A stretch of DNA of 64,000 bases from contig JALJEE010000525.1 in assembly GCA_023231475.1 (NCBI GenBank), forward strand, positions 37,105 to 101,104, in the 5' to 3' direction. The notes under the pieces were generated by a model. It had not been told where the DNA came from, made no database searches, and was given only the letters and a program-made list of their open reading frames with translations. The translations under genes and the position numbers were made by a program. Positions within the stretch are counted from its first letter, which is position 1, and each line of letters begins with the position of its first letter. Origin of the DNA: Seison nebaliae (Eukaryota; Rotifera; Pararotatoria; Seisonacea; Seisonidae). Shown in pieces: positions 9,937 through 20,920 of the stretch.

Positions 9937-10477
9937 TCAATCTTAATTAATATCGATTAAAAAAAAACATCTTTTTCAAAAAAAAAATTATCATCTTATT
10001 TCGAGGAAATGAAAAAAAAAATCATCATCTTTTTTTCAGAAAATCAAAAAAAAATACGATCTTATTTTTAGTAAATCAAAAAAAATTATGATCTTATTTT
10101 TAGAAAATTAAAAACAAAAATGATTTATTCGTTCTTCGAAAAAAGGGAAAAATTACAAAAAAAAAATTCTTCCCATCAACTACGATATATGGGTAGGAGG
10201 AGAATGAGAGAATTTATCATTAAACATTAATAACTTATCATCAACTAAGTGAGAATGTTGATTAAAGTCAATCATACATCAAATGGAGTAAAGGGAATAA
10301 ATAAACAAGAAATCTAATTGTTGTAAGAGATTCTCATAACTCGTAATAACTCACTTAATTAATTGTAACTCACGTCAAATGGACGAATAGAAAATAGTTT
10401 GTCAATTTTATTTCTCTAACAATTCTGACGATGAATCGTATAATTAAAAAATTTGAAAAATATTCTCAAAATAATTA
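9937..10477. other. Spacer between rhomboid start and citrate synthase stop
   Basis: This 541 bp stretch is the upstream region of the rhomboid gene and the 3' flank of citrate synthase, both on -. Its left part holds the degenerate tandem repeat listed separately. The rest is A/T-rich with no coding signal. Confidence 0.5.
9980..10115. repeat. Degenerate tandem repeat, unit about 33 bp, four copies
   Basis: Four successive units each start with a run of eight to ten A. Each continues as a variant of TTATCATCTTATTTTTAGAA followed by AATC or a close relative. Copies begin near 9980, 10010, 10047 and 10078. They differ by substitutions and 1-3 bp indels, so the array is old. Confidence 0.6.
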
Positions 10478-11854
10478 TTATTTCTTCACTAATTTCATTA
10501 ACGAATCCGTCGTCATTGATTTGGGTCGTTCTAATGGTAGTCCTAATGCACGAGACCAAACTAATTGTGAGAGGACTCCCAAAGCTCTCGAGACGCCAAA
10601 AAGAACTGTATAATAATTCATTTCCGTCATTCCGAAATATTGGAGGAGAACGCCCGAATGTGCATCGACATTAGGCCAAGGATTTTTTGCTTTTCCATGT
10701 TCTAATAAGATGTCCGGCGTCAATTTGTAGAGTTGTGAAACGAGTTTAAATAATGGATCTTTCGGCAAATGTTTCAGGGCAAATTCCCGTTGACATGTGT
10801 AACGTGGATCAGTTTTTCGGAGAACTGCGTGACCGTAACCGGGAACGACTTGTCCACTGTTCAACGTCTTCCAAATGAAATCTTTTAGCACTTCATCCGA
10901 TGTTTCCCCGCCTAATTTCTCTTGAGCTTTCTTCAACCAAATTAGAACTTCTTGATTAGCTAGACCGTGTAATGGACCAGCTAAACCGTTCATGGAAGCG
11001 GCAAAACTGAGATAAGGATCACTCAATGCACTGCCGACTAGATGGCAAGTATGTGCCGAGACATTTCCACCTTCATGATCACTATGAATGGTGAGATAGA
11101 GTCGTAATAATTCTGCAAATTTCTCATCTTTGAATCCCAACATTCCTGCGAAATTTCCACTCCAATCCAAATCTGTATTGATAACACCTAAATTATTATT
11201 TTCACTCGTCTTATATAGATTCTGATAAATTGCTGCTGCAATACTTGGTAATTTTGCAATCAAATCCATCGAATCTTCATATGCTTCTAACCAATATTCG
11301 TTTTTTGCCATTCCTTTCGCATAACCACGTGCGAAATGACTCTCACTACTCAATGCAGTGATAGCGGCAGAGAATTGTGCCATCGGATGTAATTTTTCAG
11401 GGAAATTATTAATCATATTAATCACATGACGAGGAATTACACTACGACGATTCCATTCGTCAGTCACCCATTGACATTGTTCCGTTGTTGGTACCGTTCC
11501 CGTCATCAATAGCCAAAAAAGACCTTCTGGTAATGGTTCGTCTTTTCGTTTTGGAAGTACTTTCTGACATTCGGGTATGGATAATCCTCGAAATCGAATT
11601 CCTTCCTCTGCATCTAATAACGACGGTTCCCACACCAACGATTTCATCGATCTCATTCCACCGTAACACATGTCGATAGTAATTTCACCCAATTTGGTCG
11701 ATCCGTGTTCCTTCCTGAAATTCTTCACTCGTTCCCTTTCCTTCTCCACCAATGACACCATAACATCTTTCAAATTGGTGGAGGATTGAGGGGCGGACGC
11801 CAAACATCTGATAAATGGTTGTGTTAATTGAAAGAAATTTCGTTGTCGTAACAT
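10478..11854 (-). CDS. CS: Mitochondrial citrate synthase
   Basis: An intronless 458-residue protein from ATG 11854. It condenses acetyl-CoA and oxaloacetate to citrate, the entry step of the TCA cycle. The N-terminus ([20 protein letters not shown]) is basic, hydroxylated and free of acid, as expected for a mitochondrial presequence. The catalytic residues known from pig enzyme are all in place: His in GGNVSAHT, His in [10 protein letters not shown] and Asp in PNVDAHSG. The length matches animal enzymes (about 465). It is strongly conserved compared with its neighbours, which makes it a good marker for placing the organism. Its start faces the ferrochelatase gene across 1.3 kb. Confidence 0.97.
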   Translation of the reverse strand: MLRQRNFFQLTQPFIRCLASAPQSSTNLKDVMVSLVEKERERVKNFRKEHGSTKLGEITIDMCYGGMRSMKSLVWEPSLLDAEEGIRFRGLSIPECQKVLPKRKDEPLPEGLFWLLMTGTVPTTEQCQWVTDEWNRRSVIPRHVINMINNFPEKLHPMAQFSAAITALSSESHFARGYAKGMAKNEYWLEAYEDSMDLIAKLPSIAAAIYQNLYKTSENNNLGVINTDLDWSGNFAGMLGFKDEKFAELLRLYLTIHSDHEGGNVSAHTCHLVGSALSDPYLSFAASMNGLAGPLHGLANQEVLIWLKKAQEKLGGETSDEVLKDFIWKTLNSGQVVPGYGHAVLRKTDPRYTCQREFALKHLPKDPLFKLVSQLYKLTPDILLEHGKAKNPWPNVDAHSGVLLQYFGMTEMNYYTVLFGVSRALGVLSQLVWSRALGLPLERPKSMTTDSLMKLVKK

Positions 11855-13155
11855 CTTTCTCTCTTTGTTAGTTTAAGGAAGAATTTATTTAAAATTTCTC
11901 GAAAAAAAATTTCTACTCACAATTCTAATTCGATTCTTTACGTTAAACTTTACGAATTATCGCATTACGTGATACGAAGAACTTCGAAGAAGGAACTGTG
12001 GGAGAATAATGAAGTTCAAATTTTTATTTTTCGCTTGTAGAAGCAAATGAAATTTCAAGCTGCATCACATGCATTGAATGTAGGAAAGATTACGCTAAAA
12101 AATTATTAAATTCACTTACACAATTTTTTTTACTCTTTCTATTTCGTCTAACAATATAATTCTCACAATCATTTCCCATTAATATACATCCCTCCACTAG
12201 TAATATATCTATTGTATTACTTGTACTTTTGATTTTGAATTTATATTGTGTAATATTACTTCGGTTAAGTAATAAAGACGCTACTTATTATTTCAATGAG
12301 CTTATCTACATAAAAGTGTATTAAATGTTCGATTTGTGTTTAGGAATTTTACACCGAACAATTTATATAACGTAAGAGAAATTAGGAGGAAATATATCTG
12401 CAGCGATAGAGAGAAGCGATTCATATAAGCGAATAAGCAATTTCATTAACGATACTAATTAGGATAATTGAAACATCGTCCAAAACATATCTCTCCTCAA
12501 ATAAAACGAGTGAACGGAAAAGAAGGTCAAACAGAAGCCTTTCAGTCGTTTGTTTGTTTAGATGACAATTCTTTTATTGCGTGTTAGAAAAAGATGAAAT
12601 TTGAATGAATATTATTTTTTTTCTTCATAAATGTTGTTCTTAAGGATGGAAGACAAATGGAAAAAGTAAATGGAGAATTTGAAGAGTAATGAGAAAATTT
12701 TTATTTGGAAACTAAATCAGCGAAAAGAATTGTAAGAATATTTTGGAAGAATTGGAAGTAAAAGAGCAATTAATATTGAGGAAATAAATGGGAAAATATA
12801 ATTATCTGGACGGAAAAGACATATATTATCTCTAATTTGTCTTATCAACATTAGAAATTATTTCTTCCCATTTCTATGTGAAATTCACTAATTTATTTTT
12901 CAAGTAAGTAGCTCGTCAAATGAAAGTTCTTCAACAAAAGAATTTCACGAAAATATTATGATGAAGAAAAAATTTAAAAATAAAATTATTATGAAAAATT
13001 TAAATTGAAAAAAAAATCGACGAAACTTTTACCAAATTTTGAAATTTTCATTTATTCAAAAAATTTGAATTTTCTTCACAAACAATTTGGTTGAAAATTG
13101 GAGTTAGAAATAAAAAATAAAAATTTCATTCAGTTTATAAAAAATCGTTTTAGTG
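11855..13155. other. Divergent intergenic region, citrate synthase (-) and ferrochelatase (+)
   Basis: About 1.3 kb, A/T-rich, without a supported gene. It must contain the promoters of both divergent genes. The right end holds a possible 51-bp 5'UTR intron of ferrochelatase at 13103-13153 (GTTAGA donor, TTTTAG acceptor). It fits the donor pattern and size class of this window. Confidence 0.4.
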
Positions 13156-14235
13156 ATGACAGTGAAGAAAATCAAGACGGGAATTTTATTGATGAATATG
13201 GGTGGACCATCTCATTTTGCTGGGGTCAATCAATATCTTCGTCGATTGTTCAATGACAGAGATATAATGCAATTGCCATTTCAATCGATTTCATCAAAAT
13301 TTTTAGCAGATCGAAGAACTCTCAAAATCGAAGAACAATATAAGGCGATTGGTGGTGGATCTCCTTCGTTCCAACTGACTGAATCTCAAGGAAATAAAAT
13401 GGCAAATTTATTAGACGAAATATCTAAAGAGACAGCACCTCATAAATCATATGTGTCTTTCCGTTATGCCCATCCATTGACGAACGAAGCCATCGATCGA
13501 TGTGTAGATGATAATTGTGAGAATGTGGTTGTTTTTTCCCAATATCCCCACTATAGTTGTACAACTACCGGTTCGTCATTGAATGATTTGGTGAGGATTA
13601 TTTCGGAAAAAAAATTAAAGAAAAAATTCAATTGGAGTCTAATTGATCGATGGTGGAATAATGAGAATTATATTAATTGTATTCGGAATCGAATTGAAGA
13701 ATCTTTAGAAAAGTTCCCAGAAAATGAGAGAGGAAAAGTTTTATTATTATTCTCCGCACATTCAATCCCTTTCAATATAATGAAACGGGGAGATACCTAT
13801 CCAATGGAGATCGGTGGAACTTGTACAGAAATAATGAGAACGATTAATAATCCTTATCGGCTGGTATGGCAATCGAAAGTGGGTCCATTACCATGGTTGG
13901 CACCGTCGACGCCAGTTGCCATGAAAGAATTTGCTGAGAAAGGGCATGTCAATCAATTACTTATTCCAATCTCATTTACAACGGATCATATAGAAACGTT
14001 ATATGAAATCGACAAGGAATATTTAGAACCAAAATTCCTTCAAAATATCGGAATCCGTTTAGCTTATCGAACAGAATCATTAAATGATTCTAATTCTTTT
14101 ATAAGGACAATGACACATATTGTCGAACAGCATCTCATCAATAGAAATTTAGCATCTTCTCAATTTCAAGTACGATGTAATGGATGTTCTAATCCTAATT
14201 GTTTTGAAACGAGAAAATTTTTTAAAAATTTATGA
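13156..14235 (+). CDS. FECH: Ferrochelatase
   Basis: A 359-residue protein from ATG 13156; GTG 13153 is in frame just before it. The enzyme inserts Fe2+ into protoporphyrin IX, the last step of heme synthesis, on the mitochondrial inner membrane. Active-site His202 lies in SAHSIPF and the Glu of HIETLYEID is near 284. All four [2Fe-2S] ligands of the animal enzyme are visible: Cys135 in HYSCTTTGSS, and Cys341, Cys344 and Cys349 with the expected C-x2-C-x4-C spacing. The protein starts almost directly at the catalytic core, so no mitochondrial presequence is visible. A TTTTAG acceptor-like site ends at 13153, so an upstream exon may supply one. If the candidate 5' intron is real, splicing would join A to TG and create an ATG codon directly before ATG 13156. 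Confidence 0.94.
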   Translation: MTVKKIKTGILLMNMGGPSHFAGVNQYLRRLFNDRDIMQLPFQSISSKFLADRRTLKIEEQYKAIGGGSPSFQLTESQGNKMANLLDEISKETAPHKSYVSFRYAHPLTNEAIDRCVDDNCENVVVFSQYPHYSCTTTGSSLNDLVRIISEKKLKKKFNWSLIDRWWNNENYINCIRNRIEESLEKFPENERGKVLLLFSAHSIPFNIMKRGDTYPMEIGGTCTEIMRTINNPYRLVWQSKVGPLPWLAPSTPVAMKEFAEKGHVNQLLIPISFTTDHIETLYEIDKEYLEPKFLQNIGIRLAYRTESLNDSNSFIRTMTHIVEQHLINRNLASSQFQVRCNGCSNPNCFETRKFFKNL

Positions 14236-14377
14236 AAAAATTTCCTTGCATTTTAATTTATTTAAATTGAATATATTACTTTTCCAATATATTTTACGTT
14301 CGTTGGAAAGAATAGTTCATTGATGTTCAATAGTATATAGATATAATTGATTAGTCAAATAAATATATTTCAAATAG

Positions 14378-14717
14378 GCAAATAGAACCAGATAGAAGGA
14401 AGAAATCGTCACATCGAACTAACATCGTTCCAAATAGTAAAACTTCAAATGAAAACAATAGATCTTTCGAAGAAGATATTCGTTTACCATCGATGAACGC
14501 CAAAGCAGATGAGAATATAACACAAAAAGAAAAAGTTCGAGTTCTCCAAAGGGCCAATCAACAATTAATAAAAATAATACAGTTAGGAAATAAAGAAAAA
14601 CATCAGAAAAGCATCCTGGTTCCAATTCAAAATTGTTCCAATAATAAACCAATAAAATTTTACGTAACAAATAAAAATACCAAAGTTAAATATAAAAATG
14701 TCGAATCCGATCAGTGA
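14378..14717 (+). other. Possible orphan coding exon, function unknown
   Basis: An open frame runs from 14355 to TGA 14717 with an acceptor-like TTCAAATAG ending at 14377. The longest Met-initiated part (14493) is 74 residues. The content is Lys/Asn/Ser-rich (for example EKVRVLQRANQQLIKIIQL, a short amphipathic helix). I find no family resemblance and no clear upstream partner exon. It could be a terminal exon, a decayed retroelement piece or chance. Confidence 0.2.
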
Positions 14718-16322
14718 TTACAAGATATTATTATTCTTAAATTCTTCAATGAGTCTTGATCTTGACAAAATCAAGATTGGACCTTACAAGTTCTTGTTAG
14801 AAAGTTCTTTTCTCAAAATTCTTCTACCATAATATTGAAAAAACGTTGATCGTGGTAATTGTTCCGATCTGTCGTGTACTGTCTAACAGTACCGTACAAC
14901 TAAGCACAGTTTTCCTTAATATCTCTGTGAAAGATAAACTTTATAATATTCGTGAAAAATAAAATATGTTCTTAATAAATTAAACTTGATGGTAGTTTAT
15001 ATCCTAGGATAATAATATATATCTTAGTTGCTGCCAGGCTTGGTCTTATGCCTTGAACCAGATATCCGAATCTTTATACGAACAACATTAATTGTTCGTT
15101 ATTAGTATTAGTGAATAGCTTGATCATCGTATAATTGACTATTCTAATGAAAAAATTGGATTAAATGAATATAAATGAAAATTAACCAAATTTATATTTA
15201 TCCAATCCTTCAAATAACGAAAGCGCAAATATTTTTCGTTTTTATTTAATCCAATCAAAATTAGGTTTAGAAAAAGTTTAGAAACGGAATTATAAAGTTT
15301 AGAGTGACGTGTAATAATACGTATGAGTAATTTATTTCAATAAAAACTATATTTTTATTATTGAAAGTTCAAGAAACCGTCTTAAATAAGGACATTATCT
15401 TATTATTTTTTCTTATTAAAATTAAACTATATATTAATTTGTGTTAATCTAATTTTTTGTTAAATACTTTATTATACCAAAGTATTATTCGCCAATATTC
15501 TGTAATACAGAATCTCTTAACAATACAATTTCTTCAATCTTTTTTAATTGATGTTATACCAACACTATAGACAATTTAATTGTTCCGAATTACTTTTCAA
15601 TTTGAGAAAGAAACGTCAACATTATGGCTCATCGACCCACCGCTCCATCAGATATGGATATGGCTCGATTATTGACAGGTGATATTAAAGTGGAAATGGA
15701 AAAAAAATACATATTTACATCTACATATAGAGTAAAAAAGGCCAAAAACCGGCTGTAATACTTCGACTAAGGATAAAAAAATTTACACATCTCTTTAGGT
15801 TTATTTTTCCTATCTCCATGATTTTTTTGGAGTCAAACGGCGGATGGGAACGCGTACCATTCCCTTGTAAGTATATGTATATCTAAAGTATAATGAATTT
15901 CTAATTTCAGAAAGAGAGATTGTATGGGTAAATTGTAGATTTGTAAATTAACCTTTACGATTGATATATAATTGCTTCCTATATATATATAAAAACTTCT
16001 ATCTGAAAATAAAGTATTATAAATTTTGAATAGAATGAAAACAATAATATATCAGTTCTAGAACTATTCCATTTAGAAAAAGAATGGAAGATAAGTCGAG
16101 CAATTAACTTGTTGAAATTTTTTTATGAAAACTGTCAAATGTTCTCATCTATCTGTATTAATATTAGTTGAGAAATGGGTAAACAAAACATGGAGAAATA
16201 TTCGAGAGAAAATGATGTGAAAATGTTCAACTGTTTGTTGTTGTCTCAATTGCAATTTATGGGAAGGAATTTAATATAATTTTATTAAAGAATTATTTCT
16301 AATTAGTGAAAGGATTATTAGA
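14718..16322. other. Gene-poor stretch before the secreted-protein gene
   Basis: About 1.6 kb, A/T-rich. The only items noted are a short 44-codon Met-initiated frame at 15624-15758 with balanced amino-acid use at its start (MAHRPTAPSDMDMARLLTGD) and a GTAAGTATATG donor-like site at about 15867. Neither is enough to call a gene. Confidence 0.35.
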
Positions 16323-17243
16323 ATGCGTTCAGGAATATTCGGTACTTTTTTATGGATCTTAATTCATGTGAGATGTTATTTTAGGTATCTACTAATTTCG
16401 ATTATTTAACCTTATTTATTTTAGTCGCATTTTCTGCAATTGATGAAGAATTTGCTCTGAAGTGTAACGATGATATAACAATTGAAATTTCAATTAAACA
16501 AGACAATCCTAAAAAAATATACAGATTTATTAAACTGGAAACGGGCGTTATTGAGGAAGGAACATATTTCCAAGGTGGAACAACTCAAACATTCAAAGGA
16601 AATAAAGTTGGACTTCACCTATTATTATTTATTAAACAATTTCTTTAACAACAACTATTGAAAAAAGATAACTCAAAATAGAAACAATTTTTTTGTTGAA
16701 TTAATCGAAACGCCTCGAGATGAATATGAAATGAAAATAGTCACGAAAAATTCAAATATTTTACGATTTTTATGTAAAATAAAGTTCAGCGCAGAGGGGA
16801 CCACTGATGTTGAATTATCGTTAGTTTCCTTGAAATCTTATTCTGAACTAATTTCTGAGTGTTATAGAGATGTTCATGAAACAATGTCCGAAGAATTAAA
16901 CATTGATATATATATAGAGCCTGAAGGAGATGTTGAATTTGGAAAAGAAAAAATATGGTTTATTGAGGGAATTGCGAATATCTTAGACAAAATGGAATCA
17001 TTGACAATAAATGTTAAAAACAAGGAGAAGGAAATTCCACTAGCAATTTGTCAATCCAAATCAAAAAGTGACAATTGTATGCTAAAATCAAACTATGAAA
17101 ATATTATCGCCAACCAGGAACTTATACCTAATGAATATGGTGATTATGAGTTACCAATTAGAGGATTTTTTATGAAGAATAATGGAAAATTTGATGACAA
17201 AGAAATCATATTGTCAGTGAGCATAATTTTAACGTCTAATTAA
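16323..17243 (+). CDS. Unrecognised secreted protein, three exons
   Basis: Proposed exons are 16323-16374, 16425-16606 and 16668-17243, giving 269 residues. The first intron (50 bp) has a GTTATT donor and TTTTAG acceptor in phase 1. It joins MRSGIFGTFLWILIHVR to FAFSAIDEEF, which makes a clean signal peptide with a likely cleavage after FSA. The second intron (61 bp, GTTGGA donor) uses a weak AAAAAAG acceptor. A TAG acceptor 14 bp later breaks the frame. The mature protein is acidic with a few cysteines (three to five) and beta-rich patterning; I do not recognise it. The third exon alone has an open frame of 170 residues from ATG 16731. The gene converges with the Myt1-like gene, 289 bp away. 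I used the window's GTT donor pattern to choose the first donor, so this model is not independent support for that pattern. Confidence 0.5.
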
Positions 17244-17532
17244 TTAAGAAAGTTTCTTATTTCTTTTATTATTTTTTATTAGATTGAAAGGGGATTAGTG
17301 AATGATTTATTTGTTATAAAATGAATGAAGAGAAAATAAGATTATGAGAGTAAAAGAGAAACGATTAAAGATGACTAGAATGGTGACCAAAGAAAAATAA
17401 GATTAAAAGAATTAAAAGAAAAACTAATTTGAAATTAACGTTAAAAAAGAATCTGTGAATTGGATATTAAATAAAGTTGAAACATCAAATTAGTTTTTAT
17501 TCAATTTCTCAGAACAATTAATTCTTTCTAAT

Positions 17533-20500
17533 TCAATGTCTTAATGTAGTTGCGGTAACGGATGGTGTTGGAGTATTCATCGGCACAGATGACGATTCTG
17601 TTGCTGTTGTTGTTGTTGTTGTTGTGGGAGAGGAAGATGTTGATGATAAGAATGTTGATAGAAGTCGTTCTTCCAACGAATCTTTCCGACTGACTAACTG
17701 TTGAAGTTGATGACGTAAATTTGTGTTGTTGTTTAGATTCTTATCAATTCTCGATGGAAACCCATCATTGGATACGTCCGGAAATTGTGATGATTTCAAC
17801 ATTGATAATGTCGTTGGATCGAAAGTAGATTCATTAAATGATTCAGATTGAAATTGCTGTTGTTGTTGTTGTGGTTGTTGTTGTTGTTGTTGTTGTTGAG
17901 GGTTGGATATTCGATTAGGATGTTCATTCATTTCATTTATCAATAAGAGTAACTGTAATAGTTGTGGAGATGTGGTTGGAACAATTGGAGGATTGTTGTT
18001 CGTTGGATTTTTCAAAATATTATTGTTATTCACATCTTTGAAATTGATCTTTGATCGATCTTTATTATCATTCTTCGCTTTATGATTATCACAATAATTC
18101 TTTGTCTTGTTATCCATACGATTGGAATCATTCATTTTTGCTGATAATTTATAATTCGATGATTTCGAATTATTTATGTTCACATTTTCTGTTTCATTCA
18201 CTTTGTGTCGATTGATATTCTTCTTCAAATTATTCATCATATTCGGAGTGGTCGATGTTACTTTGTGATTCATTGCCATTGCCGAATCCGCTTGAGAATG
18301 AACAGGCTTATTATTATGATTATTATTCTTATTCTTATTATTATTATTAATATTATTATTCTTAAGGTTATTCTTATTATTTTCCAATTCTGCCTTCAAC
18401 GATGATCCCAATGCATTAATGGGAGTATTGTCCTTACCATTAAAATTCAATTTCTTATAATTGACAAGTAGAGGAATGAGAAATTTCTGGTAGAATGAAA
18501 TTATTTGCGAATTGTTCACTGTTTCATTCCCTTTCATTTCAGTTATCGTATCATTCTCCGTCAGTTGTGCAAATTGATGATTTTGCATTTGGATGTCATT
18601 CTTCAACAAATTATCTTCTGAAAAAAAAGAAGAAATTGTAAAAAAATGAAAGAAATATTGAAAATAAAATAATCGATCGAACTTTCATTTATGCCATTGT
18701 TGTTCGATGTGTCAAATAATAGTCGGGAGAGTTTCGATGATGACACAATTCTTGAGTTGGATGATCGTTTACGATTTTCCGAATACACATCTTCTTGACC
18801 GAACAAGTTATTCGTATTGTTCTCAAGCATATTTATAAGATTCATATTATTATTAAAATTATTAAGTTGATCTATTTTCTCATTGGAATCTATTGGGAAA
18901 TTTTGAAAAAAGAATATTCAACTTCTAAATACAAATGATCTAACCATTTATGGCGATTTGTCCCGGTGATGTGGATGATGGTGATGATGAAGAAGAAGAG
19001 ACAATCTCTCTCAACGTGGTAGGATTTGCTTGGTTGGCCAACAATTTCTTTAACTTCATCAACTTCTGTAAGTCTAAAGCATTCTTATCGTTCTTCACGT
19101 CGTTGCCCGACATAATATTCATTTGATTGTTCAAGAATTTTTGGAAAGATTCCACTTTCATTGCATCATCCATCTCGCAGAGTTGTGAGAATCCTGAATT
19201 ATTCTTGAGACTATTCAGATTGTTAAGTGTGATAGCCATATTATTGTTTAATTGACCACCTGAATTCTGATTAGTGTGATGATGATGATTCTTCTCATCA
19301 ATCACATTATTCTTATTGTCAATCTCCTTGAAATGGTGTCCTGTGGATTCGTTAATTGTCTCCAATGTTCGACGATATCTCTTCTTTAATGCAACTAATG
19401 GACAACCGGATAGGGAACGATGAGATGTTCGATTACTATTGACATGTCCTTTGCCTGTGCAACCAGGTGTGGGACATTTTAAGATCGCATCATCAACCAT
19501 TTCTATTAGAAATTATGAGAATAGAAAAGGGTTGATAAGATATAGAAATGGAAACTATTTGAAATTAAACAACGATCTCTTCTTGGACAACCAGATAATG
19601 ATCGATGATGTTTATAAAGACCAGTCGCATGACCGAGACCGTTACAACCGAGTGTAGGACATTTAGTGTCTTTCGTAGGATAAGATTTCAATTTGGTCGC
19701 CGTTGAATTGTTTGTGGAATTTCTACTTCGTTGCTCATCTGTTTGAAGTGGAAATAAATAGAAGAAATTTATCACAAATTGTTTATAGAAAATGAAGAGA
19801 AAAGAGAAATTGAATATATATAGAAATCGAACGAACCATTCATTATTTCTGCATGATCGATATCTTCCAATATTTCTGTTGAACTTCCGCTAAATAATTT
19901 CATGTCTGTTAATTGTTCTTTATGATCTTGTTGCTGTTTCAACAACATCAATTGTTGCTGCTGTTGTGATTGTTGTTGTTGCGATTGTTGTGATTCAGAA
20001 TCATCATCTTGACTCATATTGTTGTTGTTGTTATTCGTGTTCTTCTCACCATTATTCATCGAGTGATGGTGGGTATTTGAATGAAAGTTAATGGAATCCG
20101 TTTGGTCAACATGTTCCTCGAACAGTTGTTTGATGTCGTGTAATGAACAATTGTGATCATTCTGATGGTTTGCTTCTGAATGTTCCTCCGTATCATTCTG
20201 ATTATGCCGATCGTTACTAGGACTTCTCTCACAACTACTTCTCGAATCAATCGATGACGAGGGAGAGAAAGAGGAATTTGAAGGTTTGATATTCTTATGA
20301 GTAGTGAGGAGCATGTCAATCAAATAATTTTGTTTTTCTTCAGCACCTAAATCCGAATCATTCTCTTTCGATTTACTCATCTCGCTCATCGGATTTCGAC
20401 TGCTACTACTACAACTACTACTACTGCAACAACTGCTATTACTGCACGAATTACAACTGGTTAGACCGGTGGTAGTTGTGCTATTGTCATTGGTGGAATT

Positions 20501-20566
20501 GTTGAAGAAAATATTATTATTTTCATTTGAGAATACAGATGCTGCAACAGTTTGTAGGTCATTCAT
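17533..20566 (-). CDS. MYT1: Myt1/St18-family CCHHC zinc-finger transcription factor, five exons
   Basis: Exons are 20566-19837, 19738-19574, 19502-18945, 18889-18683 and 18617-17533, giving 914 residues. All four introns (98, 71, 55 and 65 bp) are phase 1 with GTT donors. Myt1 factors are nuclear, mostly neural regulators that repress non-neuronal or progenitor genes. Two fingers are visible. The first, in exon 2, runs [20 protein letters not shown] and on to SGCP. The second, at the start of exon 3, has [20 protein letters not shown] and SGCP. Each shows the C-x5-C-x(12)-H-x(5,6)-H-x5-C layout; the intron between them falls where the sequence passes from PRRD to the second finger. The rest is Ser/Asn/Gln-rich low complexity with polyQ and polyN tracts. 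The frame is open to TTG 20644, but the first ATG is 20566. Two fingers match invertebrate members rather than the vertebrate six or seven. Confidence 0.9.
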
Positions 20567-20876
20567 ATTCTTTCCTCTTCTTCCTTCGTTCACTTTACTG
20601 ACTGATTCGCGAGTCAAAGTATCACCTCCTATTATCGATTCCAATAATTATTCCTTCTCCAATAACGATGATCAATTGAGGGTGGTTCGTTCGCGAAATA
20701 TGGAACGATTGGAAGTAGAAAGTTCAATCGATATTTCCTGCAGTTTCAGAAATTAATAAGGAAATGAAGAAAACTTCTGTGAAATGAGCAAAGAGGAAAC
20801 AAAACAAAAAAATTATGATGTATTGATAAGAAAATGAGTAATGATGTATCGTCATCACGATAATAAGAGGAATAAC

Positions 20877-20920
20877 AAGAAGAAGAAGAAGAAGAAAAAG
20901 AAGAAGAAGAAGAAGAAGAG
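20877..20920. repeat. (AAG)n microsatellite
   Basis: About 14 units of AAG/GAA interrupted once by AAAAAG. Confidence 0.85.

Noticed and set aside
13153-13155. GTG as ferrochelatase start
   Set aside because: Nuclear animal genes use ATG; an ATG follows immediately at 13156.
17860-17900. CAA/CAG tract in the Myt1 gene as a standalone microsatellite
   Set aside because: It is in frame and codes for the polyQ segment, so it is described with the gene.
20567-20644. Extension of the Myt1-like protein to 20644
   Set aside because: The first codon there is TTG and a TAA lies just upstream; the first ATG in frame is 20566.
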